Shown here piece by piece: positions 34,272 through 43,700 of a stretch of DNA of 64,000 nt. Source of the stretch: Bradyrhizobium sp. BR13661. Its GTDB lineage: Bacteria; Pseudomonadota; Alphaproteobacteria; Rhizobiales; Xanthobacteraceae. A program made the translations under genes and the position numbers. The stretch lies in contig NZ_JARXWB010000018.1 in assembly GCF_029892425.1 (NCBI RefSeq), positions 62,001-126,000 of the forward strand. Direction: 5' to 3'. Positions within the stretch are counted from its first letter, which is position 1. Each line of letters opens with the position of its first letter. Below the pieces are notes generated by a model, which saw only the letters and a program-made list of their open reading frames with translations, ran no database searches and had not been told where the DNA came from.

Positions 34272-35969
34272 ATGGCAAACGTTAGTTTCAACCGCAAACG
34301 AGCAAAACTCAAGCAGGTCCTCGGCATCAGGGCCCGGCTTGCATTGCTCGCTGTCATTCTTGTCGCGCCGCTCATGCTCGATCGCATCCGTTCGCTCGAG
34401 GACACCCGCGCCAAGCAGATCGCGCAAGCCACGACCGAATTCACCACCGTCGCAAAGCACAGCGCCGATGCGCAGCGCGAGGTGATCTCGTCGGTCGAGA
34501 CGATCCTGAAATCGGAAGCCTTCATCCGCGCCTCCGCCGGCGGCGTCAGCAAGAGCTGCGACGTGCTGCGCGCGAGCCTGCCGACGAGCCTTCCCTGGAT
34601 CCGCACGCTGCTGATCGCCGGCCAGGACGGCCGCATCCAGTGCGCGACCAACAACATGTATGTCGGCCTCGACCTGTCTGACCGTCCCTATTTCCAGCAG
34701 GCGCAGGAGACCGGCCGCTTCGTGCTGAGCGACTTCATCCTGTCGCGTCCGGTGCAGTCGCCGACCGTGATGGCGGTCTATCCGGTTTCCGCGTTCAGCG
34801 GCGCCGCCGATGCCGTCGTGCTGGCGACCGTCAACCTCGACTGGATGTCGAAGGTGATGAACAATCTGGGCGGCCGCGAGGGCATCACGGCGGTGCTGGT
34901 CGACAGCGCCGGCACGGTGCTGGCCGCGCCCGCCGATCAGCACAGCGTCGTCGGCCGTCCGCTCGACAACATGCCCTTGATGTCGGCCATCGCCGACAAG
35001 GCCTTGCGCTCGGACCAGGACGAAGGCTCGCTGTCGTTCCTCGCCGCCGACGGCTCGCGTCGCGCGGTCAGCTACACGCGCATCGCCGGCACCAATGCCC
35101 GCCTGATCGCCAGCATCGATGAAGACAAGGTGTCCGCGGCGGTCAGCCGCGACATCCGCACCGCCTATCTGCAGCTCGCCTTCGTCGTCATGTTCGTGCT
35201 GCTCGGCGCGCTGATCGCGGCCGAGAAGCTCGTGATCAAGCCGATCGAAATGCTTGCCGACATGGCCAAGCGCCTCGGCGAGGGCGATCTGTCGGCCCGC
35301 GCCGCGCGCACCCGGCTGCCGTCCGAATTCGTGCCGCTGGCGCGCGCCTTCAACGGGATGGCTGCGCAGCTCAGCCAGCGCGAGCGCGAGCTGATCGCGA
35401 CCAACGATCGGCTGACGGTGATGGCCTCGATCGACATGCTGTCGGGACTTGCCAACCGGCGCGGCTTCCAGAGCCGGCTCGACTTCGAATGGATGCGCGC
35501 GCAGCAATATGGCAGCGAGCTCGCGCTGCTGATGATCGACGTCGACCATTTCAAGCTGTTCAACGACACCTACGGCCATCTCGAAGGCGATTCCTGCCTG
35601 ACCCGCCTCGGCGAATCGCTGTCCGGCATCGCCGCCGACACGATGGGCTTTGCGGCGCGCTATGGTGGCGAGGAATTCTGCCTCTTGCTGCCGAACACCG
35701 ACGTGATGCGCGCCGTCGAGATCGGCGAACAGGTGCGTTCGGCCGTGCTGAAGCTTTGCCTGCCGCACATCACATCTGCCCACATGGTGGTCACGGTGTC
35801 GATCGGCGTTGCGGCGACGAGGCCGAACGAGACCTTGCGTCCGGGCGATCTGATCGAAGCCGCCGATGCGGCGCTCTACGCCGCGAAACATCGCGGTCGC
35901 AACAATGTTGTCGAGCACGGGATTTTGCGGATCGAGGGCAGCACTGCCGGAATCGCGATGGCGGGCTGA
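34272..35969 (+). CDS. membrane diguanylate cyclase: Cache-HAMP-GGDEF
   Basis: A 565-residue protein: a first membrane helix (residues 20-36), a periplasmic double-Cache-like sensor (about 40-295), a second helix (about 300-320), a HAMP domain, and a GGDEF domain from about residue 385. The active site is RYGGEEF (GGEEF variant, normally active). The usual RxxD inhibitory site five residues before it is absent (DTMG there), so product feedback may be lost. It makes c-di-GMP; the ligand of the sensor is unknown. Confidence 0.92.
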   Translation: MANVSFNRKRAKLKQVLGIRARLALLAVILVAPLMLDRIRSLEDTRAKQIAQATTEFTTVAKHSADAQREVISSVETILKSEAFIRASAGGVSKSCDVLRASLPTSLPWIRTLLIAGQDGRIQCATNNMYVGLDLSDRPYFQQAQETGRFVLSDFILSRPVQSPTVMAVYPVSAFSGAADAVVLATVNLDWMSKVMNNLGGREGITAVLVDSAGTVLAAPADQHSVVGRPLDNMPLMSAIADKALRSDQDEGSLSFLAADGSRRAVSYTRIAGTNARLIASIDEDKVSAAVSRDIRTAYLQLAFVVMFVLLGALIAAEKLVIKPIEMLADMAKRLGEGDLSARAARTRLPSEFVPLARAFNGMAAQLSQRERELIATNDRLTVMASIDMLSGLANRRGFQSRLDFEWMRAQQYGSELALLMIDVDHFKLFNDTYGHLEGDSCLTRLGESLSGIAADTMGFAARYGGEEFCLLLPNTDVMRAVEIGEQVRSAVLKLCLPHITSAHMVVTVSIGVAATRPNETLRPGDLIEAADAALYAAKHRGRNNVVEHGILRIEGSTAGIAMAG

Positions 35970-36018
35970 AGTGCGATGAGATTTGGATGAATGGTCATCG
36001 CAACTTAGGTTATTGTTT

Positions 36019-36067
36019 GAGCATGATCTCTTCGGAAAACCGCTGCGCACTTTTCCGGATCATGCTC
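36019..36067. repeat. family D palindrome (GAGCATGATC...GATCATGCTC)
   Basis: An inverted repeat: GAGCATGATC at 36019 and GGATCATGCTC at 36057, with inner GGAAAACC/TTTTCCGG. A second copy is at 60168-60218. It lies between two convergent diguanylate cyclase genes and may act as a two-way transcription barrier. Confidence 0.8.
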
Positions 36068-36089
36068 TAGGCTCTCGCGCGGCTGGTCT

Positions 36090-37136
36090 TTAGCCCGCAG
36101 CCTCGGCGCGATCGAGCTCGTCTTCCGTCACCACGCGATTGCGGCCGCCGCCCTTGGCGAGATAGAGCGCGCGATCGCAGCGCTCGATCAGATCGGCGAC
36201 GGTTTCGCCCGTCCGGTACTGCGCAACGCCAATCGAAATCGTGATGTGCGGCAACACCTCGCCGGTCGAACGGCGCGTGATTCTTGCGTCCGCGATCGCC
36301 TGCCTGATGCGCTCGGCGATCTCGACGCAAGCGGCAAGATCGGCGTCGGGCAGCACCGCGATCAGCTCCTCACCGCCATAGCGGGCCGGCAGATCCTGCT
36401 GGCGAACCTTTTCGCGCAGCACCTTCGCCATCAGCCGCAGCACCTGGTCGCCGACGCCGTGGCCGAAATTATCGTTGAACGTCTTGAAGTGGTCGATGTC
36501 GAGCAAGAGCACGCTGAGCGGCTCGCCCCACTCTGCGGTCGTCTGCGCCTTGCGCAGGAATTCATCCAGCGCCCGCCGGTTCGCAAGGCCCGTCAGCGTA
36601 TCGGTCCGGGCGCGCTCCTCGGACTTGCTGAGCGAATCTCTGATAACATCGAGCTCGCGGGTCTTTTCCTCGAATCCCGCTTCGAGCCGCGTCGCGCGGG
36701 TGGCGGCCCGCGCCAGCTCGTTCATGAGCTGGGCGACCAGCGCCTTCGGATCGACGCCGGCCTTGCCCTGGTCCGCGACCTGGCTGATCGCCTGCATCTG
36801 GGAATGATTGTCGGCGATCGCGGTGGTCAGAAACTCCTTTGCCGCGCCCATGAGGGCATGCAGCCGTTCGGACGTATCCACGACGTGGGCGCTCACCTGG
36901 GGCACGATATAGGTCTCGAACAGGTCCTGATTGGTCCTGGTGTCGAAGGGGCGGTTGTGGTCGATCAGGAGATCGATGGCGTTACGCAAATCGTCCTGGC
37001 CGCCAGCGTAGTACTGGAACCAGATGGCGAAGTTGGTCGGCGTCGGCGGAATCCGCTGTTCGGCCATGCTCCGCACCGCCCGTCCGGCGATGGACGCGGC
37101 ATAGTCGTAATCCGGATCGTCGAAACTGGATGCCAT
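36090..37136 (-). CDS. cytoplasmic diguanylate cyclase (GGDEF)
   Basis: A 348-residue soluble protein. The N-terminal region (about 1-170) is helical, with SIAGRAVRSMAEQRIPPTPTNFAIWF as a recognised start of this subfamily (short quote: PPTPTNFAIWFQYY). The GGDEF domain starts near residue 180; the active site is ARYGGEELIAVLP (GGEEL variant). An inhibitory RxxD site is intact (RQQD, five residues before GGEEL). The start at 37136 (MASSFDD) is clear; the frame stays open for 2.3 kb only because it is antisense to leuS. Confidence 0.9.
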   Translation of the reverse strand: MASSFDDPDYDYAASIAGRAVRSMAEQRIPPTPTNFAIWFQYYAGGQDDLRNAIDLLIDHNRPFDTRTNQDLFETYIVPQVSAHVVDTSERLHALMGAAKEFLTTAIADNHSQMQAISQVADQGKAGVDPKALVAQLMNELARAATRATRLEAGFEEKTRELDVIRDSLSKSEERARTDTLTGLANRRALDEFLRKAQTTAEWGEPLSVLLLDIDHFKTFNDNFGHGVGDQVLRLMAKVLREKVRQQDLPARYGGEELIAVLPDADLAACVEIAERIRQAIADARITRRSTGEVLPHITISIGVAQYRTGETVADLIERCDRALYLAKGGGRNRVVTEDELDRAEAAG

Positions 37137-37328
37137 CGCCTGCAGGGGTGCTGTTGGGAGGCAACTTCGCACCGAGCCCTTAATCTGGTCCCAATAGCCT
37201 TGTCCGTACTTATGCGGAGCAGTATTGCGGGACGCCGCCGGCAGCGGCAACCCATTGACCCCCCGAGGACTTCTATGGCCTAGTCCGGCCTCTTCAGGCT
37301 GCCGAAACCACGAAAACGCAACGATTCC

Positions 37329-39965
37329 ATGACCTCCGAACGCTATAACGCCCGCGACGCTGAACCGCGCTGGCAACGCCAATGGGACGAACAGGCGATC
37401 TTCGTCTCGAAGAACGATGATTCGCGGCCAAAATACTATGTGCTCGAGATGTTCCCCTACCCGTCCGGGCGCATCCATATCGGCCATGTCCGCAATTACA
37501 CGCTCGGCGACGTGCTGGCCCGCTTCATGCGCGCCAAGGGCTTCAACGTGCTGCATCCGATGGGCTGGGACGCCTTCGGCCTGCCGGCCGAGAACGCCGC
37601 AATCGAGCGCAAGGTCGCACCGAAGGCCTGGACCTACGACAACATCGCCGCGATGAAGAAACAGCTCCGCTCGATCGGGCTGTCGCTGGACTGGTCGCGC
37701 GAATTCGCGACCTGCGATCCCAGCTATTACAAGCACCAGCAGAAGATGTTCCTCGACATGCTCGCCGCCGGTCTGGCCGAGCGCGAGAAACGCAAGCTCA
37801 ACTGGGATCCGGTCGACATGACCGTGCTCGCCAACGAGCAGGTGATCGACGGCCGCGGCTGGCGTTCGGGCGCTGTTGTCGAACAACGGGAAATGAGCCA
37901 GTGGGTCTTCAAGATCACGAAGTACTCGCAGGAATTGCTGTCCGCGCTTGAGGGCCTCGACCGCTGGCCCGACAAGGTGCGACTGATGCAGCGCAACTGG
38001 ATCGGCCGCTCCGAGGGCCTGTTGATCCGTTTCGCGCTCGATGCCGCGACCACGCCCGCCGGCGAGAACGAGCTGAAGATTTTCACGACGCGCCCCGACA
38101 CGCTGTTCGGCGCGAAGTTCATGGCGATCTCGGCCGACCATCCGCTGGCGCAGGCAGCGGCTGCCAAGAATCCTGACCTTGCGGAGTTCATCTCCGACAT
38201 CAAGAAGATCGGCACCGCGCAGTCGATCATCGACACCGCGGAGAAGCAGGGTTTCGACACCGGCATCCACGCCGTGCATCCGTTTGACCCGAGCTGGAAG
38301 CTGCCGGTCTATGTCGCCAACTTCGTGCTGATGGAATACGGCACGGGCGCGATCTTCGGCTGCCCCGCGCACGACCAGCGCGACCTCGACTTTGTCAACA
38401 AATACGGCCTCGGCAATACGCCGGTGGTGTGCCCCGAGGGCCAGGATCCGAAATCGTTCGTCATCACCGACACCGCCTATGACGGTGACGGCCGCATGAT
38501 CAATTCGCGTTTCCTCGACGGCATGACCATCGAGCAGGCCAAGGACGAAGTCGCAAGGCGCCTGGAAAACGAGCTGCGCGGCAACGCGCCGGTCGGCGAG
38601 CGCCAGGTCAATTTCCGTCTGCGTGACTGGGGCATCTCGCGCCAGCGCTATTGGGGCTGCCCGATTCCCGTCATCCACTGTCCGAAGTGCGACGTGGTGC
38701 CGGTGCCGGACGACCAGTTGCCGGTGGTGCTGCCGGAGGATGTGAGCTTCGACAAGCCGGGCAACGCGCTCGACCATCACCCGACCTGGAAGCACGTGAC
38801 CTGCCCGAAATGCGGCGGCAGCGCTAGCCGCGAAACCGACACCATGGACACCTTCGTGGATTCGTCCTGGTATTTTGCGCGCTTCACCGATCCCTGGAAC
38901 GAGACCGCGCCGACGACGCCTGCGGTCGCCAACCGGATGCTGCCGGTCGACCAGTATATCGGCGGCGTCGAGCACGCGATCCTGCATCTGCTCTACAGCC
39001 GCTTCTTCACCCGCGCGATGAAGGCGACCGGGCACATCGCGCTGGACGAGCCGTTCGCAGGCATGTTCACGCAGGGCATGGTGGTGCACGAGACCTACCA
39101 GAAGGCCGACGGCAGCTGGGTGCAACCGGCCGAGGTGAAGATCGACGTTGGCGGCAACGGACGCCGCGCGACGCTGCTGGCGACAGGCGAAGACGTCACG
39201 ATCGGCGCGATCGAGAAGATGTCGAAGTCGAAGAAGAACACGGTCGACCCCGACGACATCATCGCAACCTACGGCGCCGACGTCGCCCGCTGGTTCATGC
39301 TGTCGGATTCCCCTCCCGACCGCGACGTGATCTGGAGCGACGAGCGCGTCCAGGGCGCCTCGCGCTTCGTGCAGCGGCTGTGGCGGCTGGTGAACGACGC
39401 GGTGGAACTCGGCAAGGCTGCCCCGGCGGCCCGCCCGGCCGCGTTCGGGGACGACGCACTCCTCTTGCGCAAAGCCGCTCATGGCGCGCTCGACAAGGTC
39501 ACATCAGGCGTCGAGCGGCTGCACTTCAACGTCTGCCTCGCCCATATCCGCGAATTCACCAATACCTTCTCAGAGGTGCTGCAGCGCCCCGGCCAGCCAG
39601 CGGCTGACCTCGCTCCAGATTTGGCTTGGGCGATCCGGGAGGCCAGCCAGATCCTGGTCCAGCTGTTCTCCCCGATGATGCCGCATCTGGCCGAGGAGTG
39701 CTGGCAGGTCATGGGGCAGCCCGGGCTGGTTTCGGAGGCCAATTGGCCGCAAATCGAACGCGATTTGCTGGTTGAAGACAGCGTGACCCTGGTGGTTCAG
39801 GTCAACGGCAAGAAGCGGGGCGAGGTCACGGTTGCAACAGCGGCCCAGAATCCGGAAATCGAGGCTGCCGCTTTGGCCCTCGATGCTGTAAAACTAGCCC
39901 TGGACGGCAAGCCCGTCCGCAAGGTGATCATCGTCCCCAAGAGGATCGTGAATGTTGTCGGCTAG
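37329..39965 (+). CDS. leuS: leucyl-tRNA synthetase
   Basis: An 878-residue class I synthetase. HIGH at residues 50-53 (RIHIGHVRNY), the CP1 editing domain in the middle (TTRPDTLFGAKFMAIS), zinc-like Cys pairs (HCPKCD, TCPKCG) and KMSKS at 630-634 (IEKMSKSKKNTVDPDDI). It charges tRNA-Leu. It overlaps the lptE start by 14 bp, an arrangement often seen with lptE-holA in this group. Confidence 0.98.
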   Translation: MTSERYNARDAEPRWQRQWDEQAIFVSKNDDSRPKYYVLEMFPYPSGRIHIGHVRNYTLGDVLARFMRAKGFNVLHPMGWDAFGLPAENAAIERKVAPKAWTYDNIAAMKKQLRSIGLSLDWSREFATCDPSYYKHQQKMFLDMLAAGLAEREKRKLNWDPVDMTVLANEQVIDGRGWRSGAVVEQREMSQWVFKITKYSQELLSALEGLDRWPDKVRLMQRNWIGRSEGLLIRFALDAATTPAGENELKIFTTRPDTLFGAKFMAISADHPLAQAAAAKNPDLAEFISDIKKIGTAQSIIDTAEKQGFDTGIHAVHPFDPSWKLPVYVANFVLMEYGTGAIFGCPAHDQRDLDFVNKYGLGNTPVVCPEGQDPKSFVITDTAYDGDGRMINSRFLDGMTIEQAKDEVARRLENELRGNAPVGERQVNFRLRDWGISRQRYWGCPIPVIHCPKCDVVPVPDDQLPVVLPEDVSFDKPGNALDHHPTWKHVTCPKCGGSASRETDTMDTFVDSSWYFARFTDPWNETAPTTPAVANRMLPVDQYIGGVEHAILHLLYSRFFTRAMKATGHIALDEPFAGMFTQGMVVHETYQKADGSWVQPAEVKIDVGGNGRRATLLATGEDVTIGAIEKMSKSKKNTVDPDDIIATYGADVARWFMLSDSPPDRDVIWSDERVQGASRFVQRLWRLVNDAVELGKAAPAARPAAFGDDALLLRKAAHGALDKVTSGVERLHFNVCLAHIREFTNTFSEVLQRPGQPAADLAPDLAWAIREASQILVQLFSPMMPHLAEECWQVMGQPGLVSEANWPQIERDLLVEDSVTLVVQVNGKKRGEVTVATAAQNPEIEAAALALDAVKLALDGKPVRKVIIVPKRIVNVVG

Positions 39966-40503
39966 GATCCGTATCGCAGCCCGCTTGCTGGCTGTCGCTG
40001 CATTGGCGGCGCTGACGGCCGGCTGCTTCCAGCCGATGTATGCCGAGCATACCGACGGCACCCCCGGCCTGCGCGAAAAGCTGATGGGTGTCGACCTCCC
40101 GCCGGTCGACAAGGCGAACGCCTCGCGCGAAGCCCGGGTCGGAGTCGAAGTCCGCAACGCGCTGGCCTTCAAGCTCTACGGCTCGGCCACAGGCATGCCG
40201 CCGACGCACCGCCTGGTGATCCGTTTCAACACCAGCAAGACGTCCCTGATCGTCAATGCCGCGACCGGCCTGCCGAACACCGAGAACTACGGCATCGACT
40301 GCCAGTACAATCTGATCGAGGTTGTGACCGGGAAATCGGTGATGACCGGCACCACGTTCTCGCGGGTGTCCTATGATCTGCCCGGCTCCTATCAGCGCTT
40401 CGCCCGCAACCGCGCACTGCGTGACGCCGAGGATCGTGCCGCCAACGAGATCGCCGAGAACATCAACACAAGGCTCGCCGCGTTCTTCACCGCGGGGAGC
40501 TAG
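39952..40503 (+). CDS. lptE: LPS-assembly lipoprotein LptE
   Basis: A 183-residue lipoprotein. Signal peptide with lipobox LTAGC (Cys25 lipidation). The mature part has the LptE core (VGVEVRNALAFKLYG; LVIRFNTSKTSL). It forms the outer-membrane LPS translocon with LptD. It overlaps leuS and precedes holA, the conserved leuS-lptE-holA order. Confidence 0.9.
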   Translation: MLSARIRIAARLLAVAALAALTAGCFQPMYAEHTDGTPGLREKLMGVDLPPVDKANASREARVGVEVRNALAFKLYGSATGMPPTHRLVIRFNTSKTSLIVNAATGLPNTENYGIDCQYNLIEVVTGKSVMTGTTFSRVSYDLPGSYQRFARNRALRDAEDRAANEIAENINTRLAAFFTAGS

Positions 40504-40508
40504 TTCCC

Positions 40509-40596
40509 GTCATTCCGGGCGCCCGCAGGGCGAGCCCGGAATCCAGAGATTGTAGATCGAGATTCCGGGTTCGCGCTTGGCGCGCCCCGGAATGAC
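40509..40596. repeat. family A palindromic intergenic repeat (compact form)
   Basis: From GTCATTCCGGGCGCCCGCAG to GCGCCCCGGAATGAC, inserted between lptE and holA. The two genes are usually closer, so the repeat may have entered an operon. Confidence 0.8.
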
Positions 40597-40610
40597 GAAC
40601 CTTGAGCAAC

Positions 40611-41639
40611 ATGGTCGCGCTGCGCGGAAAAGAGATCGACGCCTTCCTCGCCCGTCCTGACGCGGGCCGCCCGATCATCCTGCTCTATGGTCCCGATGCC
40701 GGCCTCGTGCGCGAGCGCGCCGACGCGCTGATTGCATCCGCCGTCGACGATCCCAACGATCCCTTCTCGCTGGTGAAGCTCGACGGCGACGAACTTTCCG
40801 CCGAGCCGTCGCGCCTGGTCGACGAAGCCATGACCGTGCCGCTGTTCGGCGGACGCCGCGCCATCCGCATCCGCGCAGGATCGCGCAGCTTCGCCGCCGG
40901 CGTCGACACGCTGGCCGAGATGGGCGTGAAAGATTGCCGCATCGTGATCGAGGCCGGCGAGCTGCGTCCGGAATCGCCGCTGCGCAAAGCCTGCGAGAAG
41001 GCCAAGACCGCCGTGGCGATCGGCTGCTATCCCGACACGGAGCGCGACCTCGCCAAGCTGATGGACGACGAGCTCCGCATCGCGAATCTGCGCATCACGC
41101 AGGATGCCCGCGCCGCGCTGATGTCATTCCTCGGCGGAGACCGCCAGGCCTCGCGCAACGAACTGCGCAAGCTCACGCTCTATGGCTACGGCAAGGGCGA
41201 GATCACGCTGGACGACGTCATGGCCGTGGTGGCTGATGCCTCCGAGCTGAAGCTCGATCCGATCGTCGACGGCGCCTTCGCCGGCCGGCCCGATATCGTC
41301 GAGACCGAGTTCGCAAAAGCGATGATCGCCGGCACCTATCCGGGCGTGATCATCTCGGCCGCGCAGCGCCAGGCCGCGTGGCTGCACAAATCCGCGCTCG
41401 CGATTGCCGACGGCACGCCGGCCTCCGCGGTGCTCGACGGCGGATTCCCGCGCCTGCATTTTTCACGGAAGCCTATGGTCGAAACGGCGTTGCGCAATTT
41501 CAGCGTGGCGCGCCTCGCCGGCATCATCGAGCAGCTTGCGGCCGCTGCGCTCGACACCCGCAAGCAATCGACCCTGGCCGCCACCATCGCCCAGCGCACG
41601 CTGATGGCGATCGCCGCGAATGCGAGGCGGCGGGGATAG
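40611..41639 (+). CDS. holA: DNA polymerase III delta subunit
   Basis: A 342-residue clamp-loader subunit. ILLYGPDAGLVRERADALIASAVDDPNDPFSLVKLDGDEL region (key: YGPDAGLVRERAD) marks the N-terminal AAA+-like domain without a functional Walker A; the C-terminal collar domain has DGGFPRLHFSRKP. The start is taken at ATG 40611; a TTG at 40602 is also in frame. Convergent with parB across a family B repeat. Confidence 0.9.
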   Translation: MVALRGKEIDAFLARPDAGRPIILLYGPDAGLVRERADALIASAVDDPNDPFSLVKLDGDELSAEPSRLVDEAMTVPLFGGRRAIRIRAGSRSFAAGVDTLAEMGVKDCRIVIEAGELRPESPLRKACEKAKTAVAIGCYPDTERDLAKLMDDELRIANLRITQDARAALMSFLGGDRQASRNELRKLTLYGYGKGEITLDDVMAVVADASELKLDPIVDGAFAGRPDIVETEFAKAMIAGTYPGVIISAAQRQAAWLHKSALAIADGTPASAVLDGGFPRLHFSRKPMVETALRNFSVARLAGIIEQLAAAALDTRKQSTLAATIAQRTLMAIAANARRRG

Positions 41640-41656
41640 CACGCCACTCTCTCCCC

Positions 41657-41741
41657 GTCATTGCGAGGAGCTCTTGCGACGAAGCAATCCAGGGTCCCTC
41701 CGCGGAAAGATTCTTGATTGCTTCGCTTCGCTCGCAATGAC
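41657..41741. repeat. family B palindromic repeat (GTCATTGCGAG type)
   Basis: Starts GTCATTGCGAGGAG and ends CTCGCAATGAC (inverse ends), with an inner GAAGCAATCC / GATTGCTTCG pair. A related copy is at 46581-46666 in the parS cluster gap. Confidence 0.85.
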
Positions 41742-41757
41742 GTGGAGAGTGCGCGGT

Positions 41758-42645
41758 CTACAGCGCGCCCTTCGCCAGCCGCTTCATCACCTCGTCGAGC
41801 TGATCGAGGTTGCGGTAGTTGATCTGGACCGAGCCGCCGGGATCGCGGTGATTGACGGTCACCTTGAGGCCAAGGGCGTCACTGACGCGCTTCTCGAGAT
41901 CGATCGTGTCAGGATCCTTCTCCTTGCCTCCAGTGGCACGCGCCTTTTGCGGCTTGCGCTCAGGTACGCCCTCTTCATGCGCGAGCGCCTCAGTCTGACG
42001 GACATTGAGGCCCTCCGCGACGATACGCCTGGCCGCTGCCAGCGGATCGGGCACGCCGATCAGCGCGCGGGCGTGACCGGCGGTCAGCTGGCCTTCCGCG
42101 ATGAAGGCCTGGACCTCCGCTGGCAGCTTGGTCAGCCGCATCATGTTGGCAACGTGGCTGCGGCTCTTGCCGACGACCTTGGCGATGTCGTCCTGGCTGC
42201 GTTTGAACTCGTTGGCGAGCGCGTGATAGCCCTGCGCCTCTTCCATCGGGTTGAGGTCTTCGCGCTGCACGTTCTCGACGATCGCGAATTCCAGCGCATC
42301 GCTGTCGCTGATGTCGACCGGCACGATCGGCACTTCATGCAGGCCCGCCATCTGCGAGGCGCGCCAGCGCCGTTCGCCCGCGATGATCTCGAAGCGATCC
42401 TGCGCGCCCTTCACTGGACGCACCACGATCGGCTGGATCACGCCGTGCTGCTTGATCGATTCCGAGAGCTCCTTGAGCTCGGTGTCCGAAAAGGTCCGGC
42501 GCGGGTTGCGCGGATTTGCCTTGATGAATTCGATCGGCACCTTGCGCTGCGCGCGCGGACGATCGACGTGCTGAGCCTCGCCACCGACATCGCCGATCAG
42601 ACTCGCAAGACCCCGGCCCAATCGCGAACGCGCTTCGTCGGCCAT
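41758..42645 (-). CDS. parB: chromosome-partitioning protein ParB
   Basis: A 295-residue ParB CTPase. The N-terminal domain has ANPRNPRRTFSDTELKELSESI, the CTP-binding GERRWRA motif (near residue 91) and ENVQREDLNPMEEAQGY. A central helix-turn-helix (KSRSHVANMMRLTKLP) reads parS, and a C-terminal dimer domain closes it. The ATG at 42645 follows AAGGGAG by 6 bases. parA lies upstream; a palindromic repeat separates them. Confidence 0.97.
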   Translation of the reverse strand: MADEARSRLGRGLASLIGDVGGEAQHVDRPRAQRKVPIEFIKANPRNPRRTFSDTELKELSESIKQHGVIQPIVVRPVKGAQDRFEIIAGERRWRASQMAGLHEVPIVPVDISDSDALEFAIVENVQREDLNPMEEAQGYHALANEFKRSQDDIAKVVGKSRSHVANMMRLTKLPAEVQAFIAEGQLTAGHARALIGVPDPLAAARRIVAEGLNVRQTEALAHEEGVPERKPQKARATGGKEKDPDTIDLEKRVSDALGLKVTVNHRDPGGSVQINYRNLDQLDEVMKRLAKGAL

Positions 42646-42703
42646 TGCCAACTCCCTTGGATTCACGCTGCAGCACTCCAGAACTGAATTTCGAATTGTC
42701 GAT

Positions 42704-42791
42704 CGTAGGGCGGATTAGCGTAGCGTAATCCGCCACAGGCTTGTTCGAGCCGAGAGACTTGGTGGGTTACGCTGCGCTAACCCACCCTACG
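42704..42791. repeat. family C palindromic repeat within the parA-parB gap
   Basis: Starts CGTAGGGCGGATTAGCGTAG and ends CCCACCCTACG; each half is itself near-palindromic (GGCGGATTAGCG/CGTAATCCGCC; GGGTTACGC/GCGCTAACCC). It lies between the parA stop (42805) and the parB start (42645). Confidence 0.85.
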
Positions 42792-42804
42792 GACTACGGC
42801 ACCT

Positions 42805-43671
42805 TCAATGCGTGACGCGCAGCTCGCGCTCGCGCTGGATCACTTCGGTGGCAAGCCGCAGGTAAGCTTCGCTGCCGACGCATTTGAGATCGTAGACCAG
42901 CACCGGCTTGCCGTAGGACGGCGCTTCCGAGATGCGCACGTTGCGCGGGATCATGGTCTTGTAGACCTTCTCGCCCATGAACTGGCGGACGTCGGCGACG
43001 ACCTGGTTCGAGAGGTTGTTGCGCGAGTCGAACATGGTCAGCACGATGCCGTGGATCGACAGGTTCGGATTGAGCGTCGAGCGCACCTGCTCCACCGTCT
43101 GCAGCAATTGCGACAGACCTTCGAGCGCGAAGAACTCGCACTGCAGCGGCACCAGGATCGCGTCGGATGCGGCCATCGCATTCACCGTGAGCAGGTTCAG
43201 CGAAGGCGGGCAGTCGATCAGCACGTAGGTGTAGTCGGCGTCCGGCGAAACGTTGTTGTTGAGCGAGGAGATCGCGTCACGCAGCTTGAAGGCGCGGCCG
43301 GGCGTGGTGCCCAGTTCGAGCTCGAGACCGGAGAGGTCCATGGTCGAAGGCGCGATGTGGAGCCGCGGCACTGCGGTCGAGACAACGGCCTCGCGCAGCG
43401 GCGCCTCGCCGATCAGCACGTCATAGGTCGAGCAGGAGCGGTTGCGGCGATCGATGCCGAGACCGGTCGAGGCGTTGCCCTGCGGATCGAGATCGACGAT
43501 CAGGACGCGCTCGCCGATTGCAGCGAGTGCCGTGCCAAGGTTGATCGCTGTGGTTGTTTTTCCCACACCACCCTTTTGATTCGCCAGCGCCAGGATGCGC
43601 GGGTGGCCATGCGGGACTTCAGACTGCTCTTGGGCGGTCTGGTCTTGCTTCGGCTCGTCAGTCACGGTCAT
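42805..43671 (-). CDS. parA: chromosome-partitioning ATPase ParA
   Basis: A 288-residue Walker-type ATPase. Deviant Walker A KGGVGKTT (residues 33-40) with the signature Lys in KGG; Walker A' VLIVDLDPQGNAS; Walker B YVLIDCPPSLN. It moves ParB-bound origins. The ATG at 43671 follows GGGGAA; the longer frame to 43704 overlaps rsmG. Same strand and order rsmG-parA-parB as usual. Confidence 0.97.
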   Translation of the reverse strand: MTVTDEPKQDQTAQEQSEVPHGHPRILALANQKGGVGKTTTAINLGTALAAIGERVLIVDLDPQGNASTGLGIDRRNRSCSTYDVLIGEAPLREAVVSTAVPRLHIAPSTMDLSGLELELGTTPGRAFKLRDAISSLNNNVSPDADYTYVLIDCPPSLNLLTVNAMAASDAILVPLQCEFFALEGLSQLLQTVEQVRSTLNPNLSIHGIVLTMFDSRNNLSNQVVADVRQFMGEKVYKTMIPRNVRISEAPSYGKPVLVYDLKCVGSEAYLRLATEVIQRERELRVTH

Positions 43672-43700
43672 CGAAATTCCCCAACTCAACCCCTGAACGC

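Noticed and set aside
37137..39482. A 1130-residue open frame on the minus strand that joins the soluble diguanylate cyclase and runs antisense through leuS
   Set aside because: The upper 782 residues are Arg/His/Asp-rich shadow sequence opposite leuS. The cyclase starts at 37136 with its family N-terminus.
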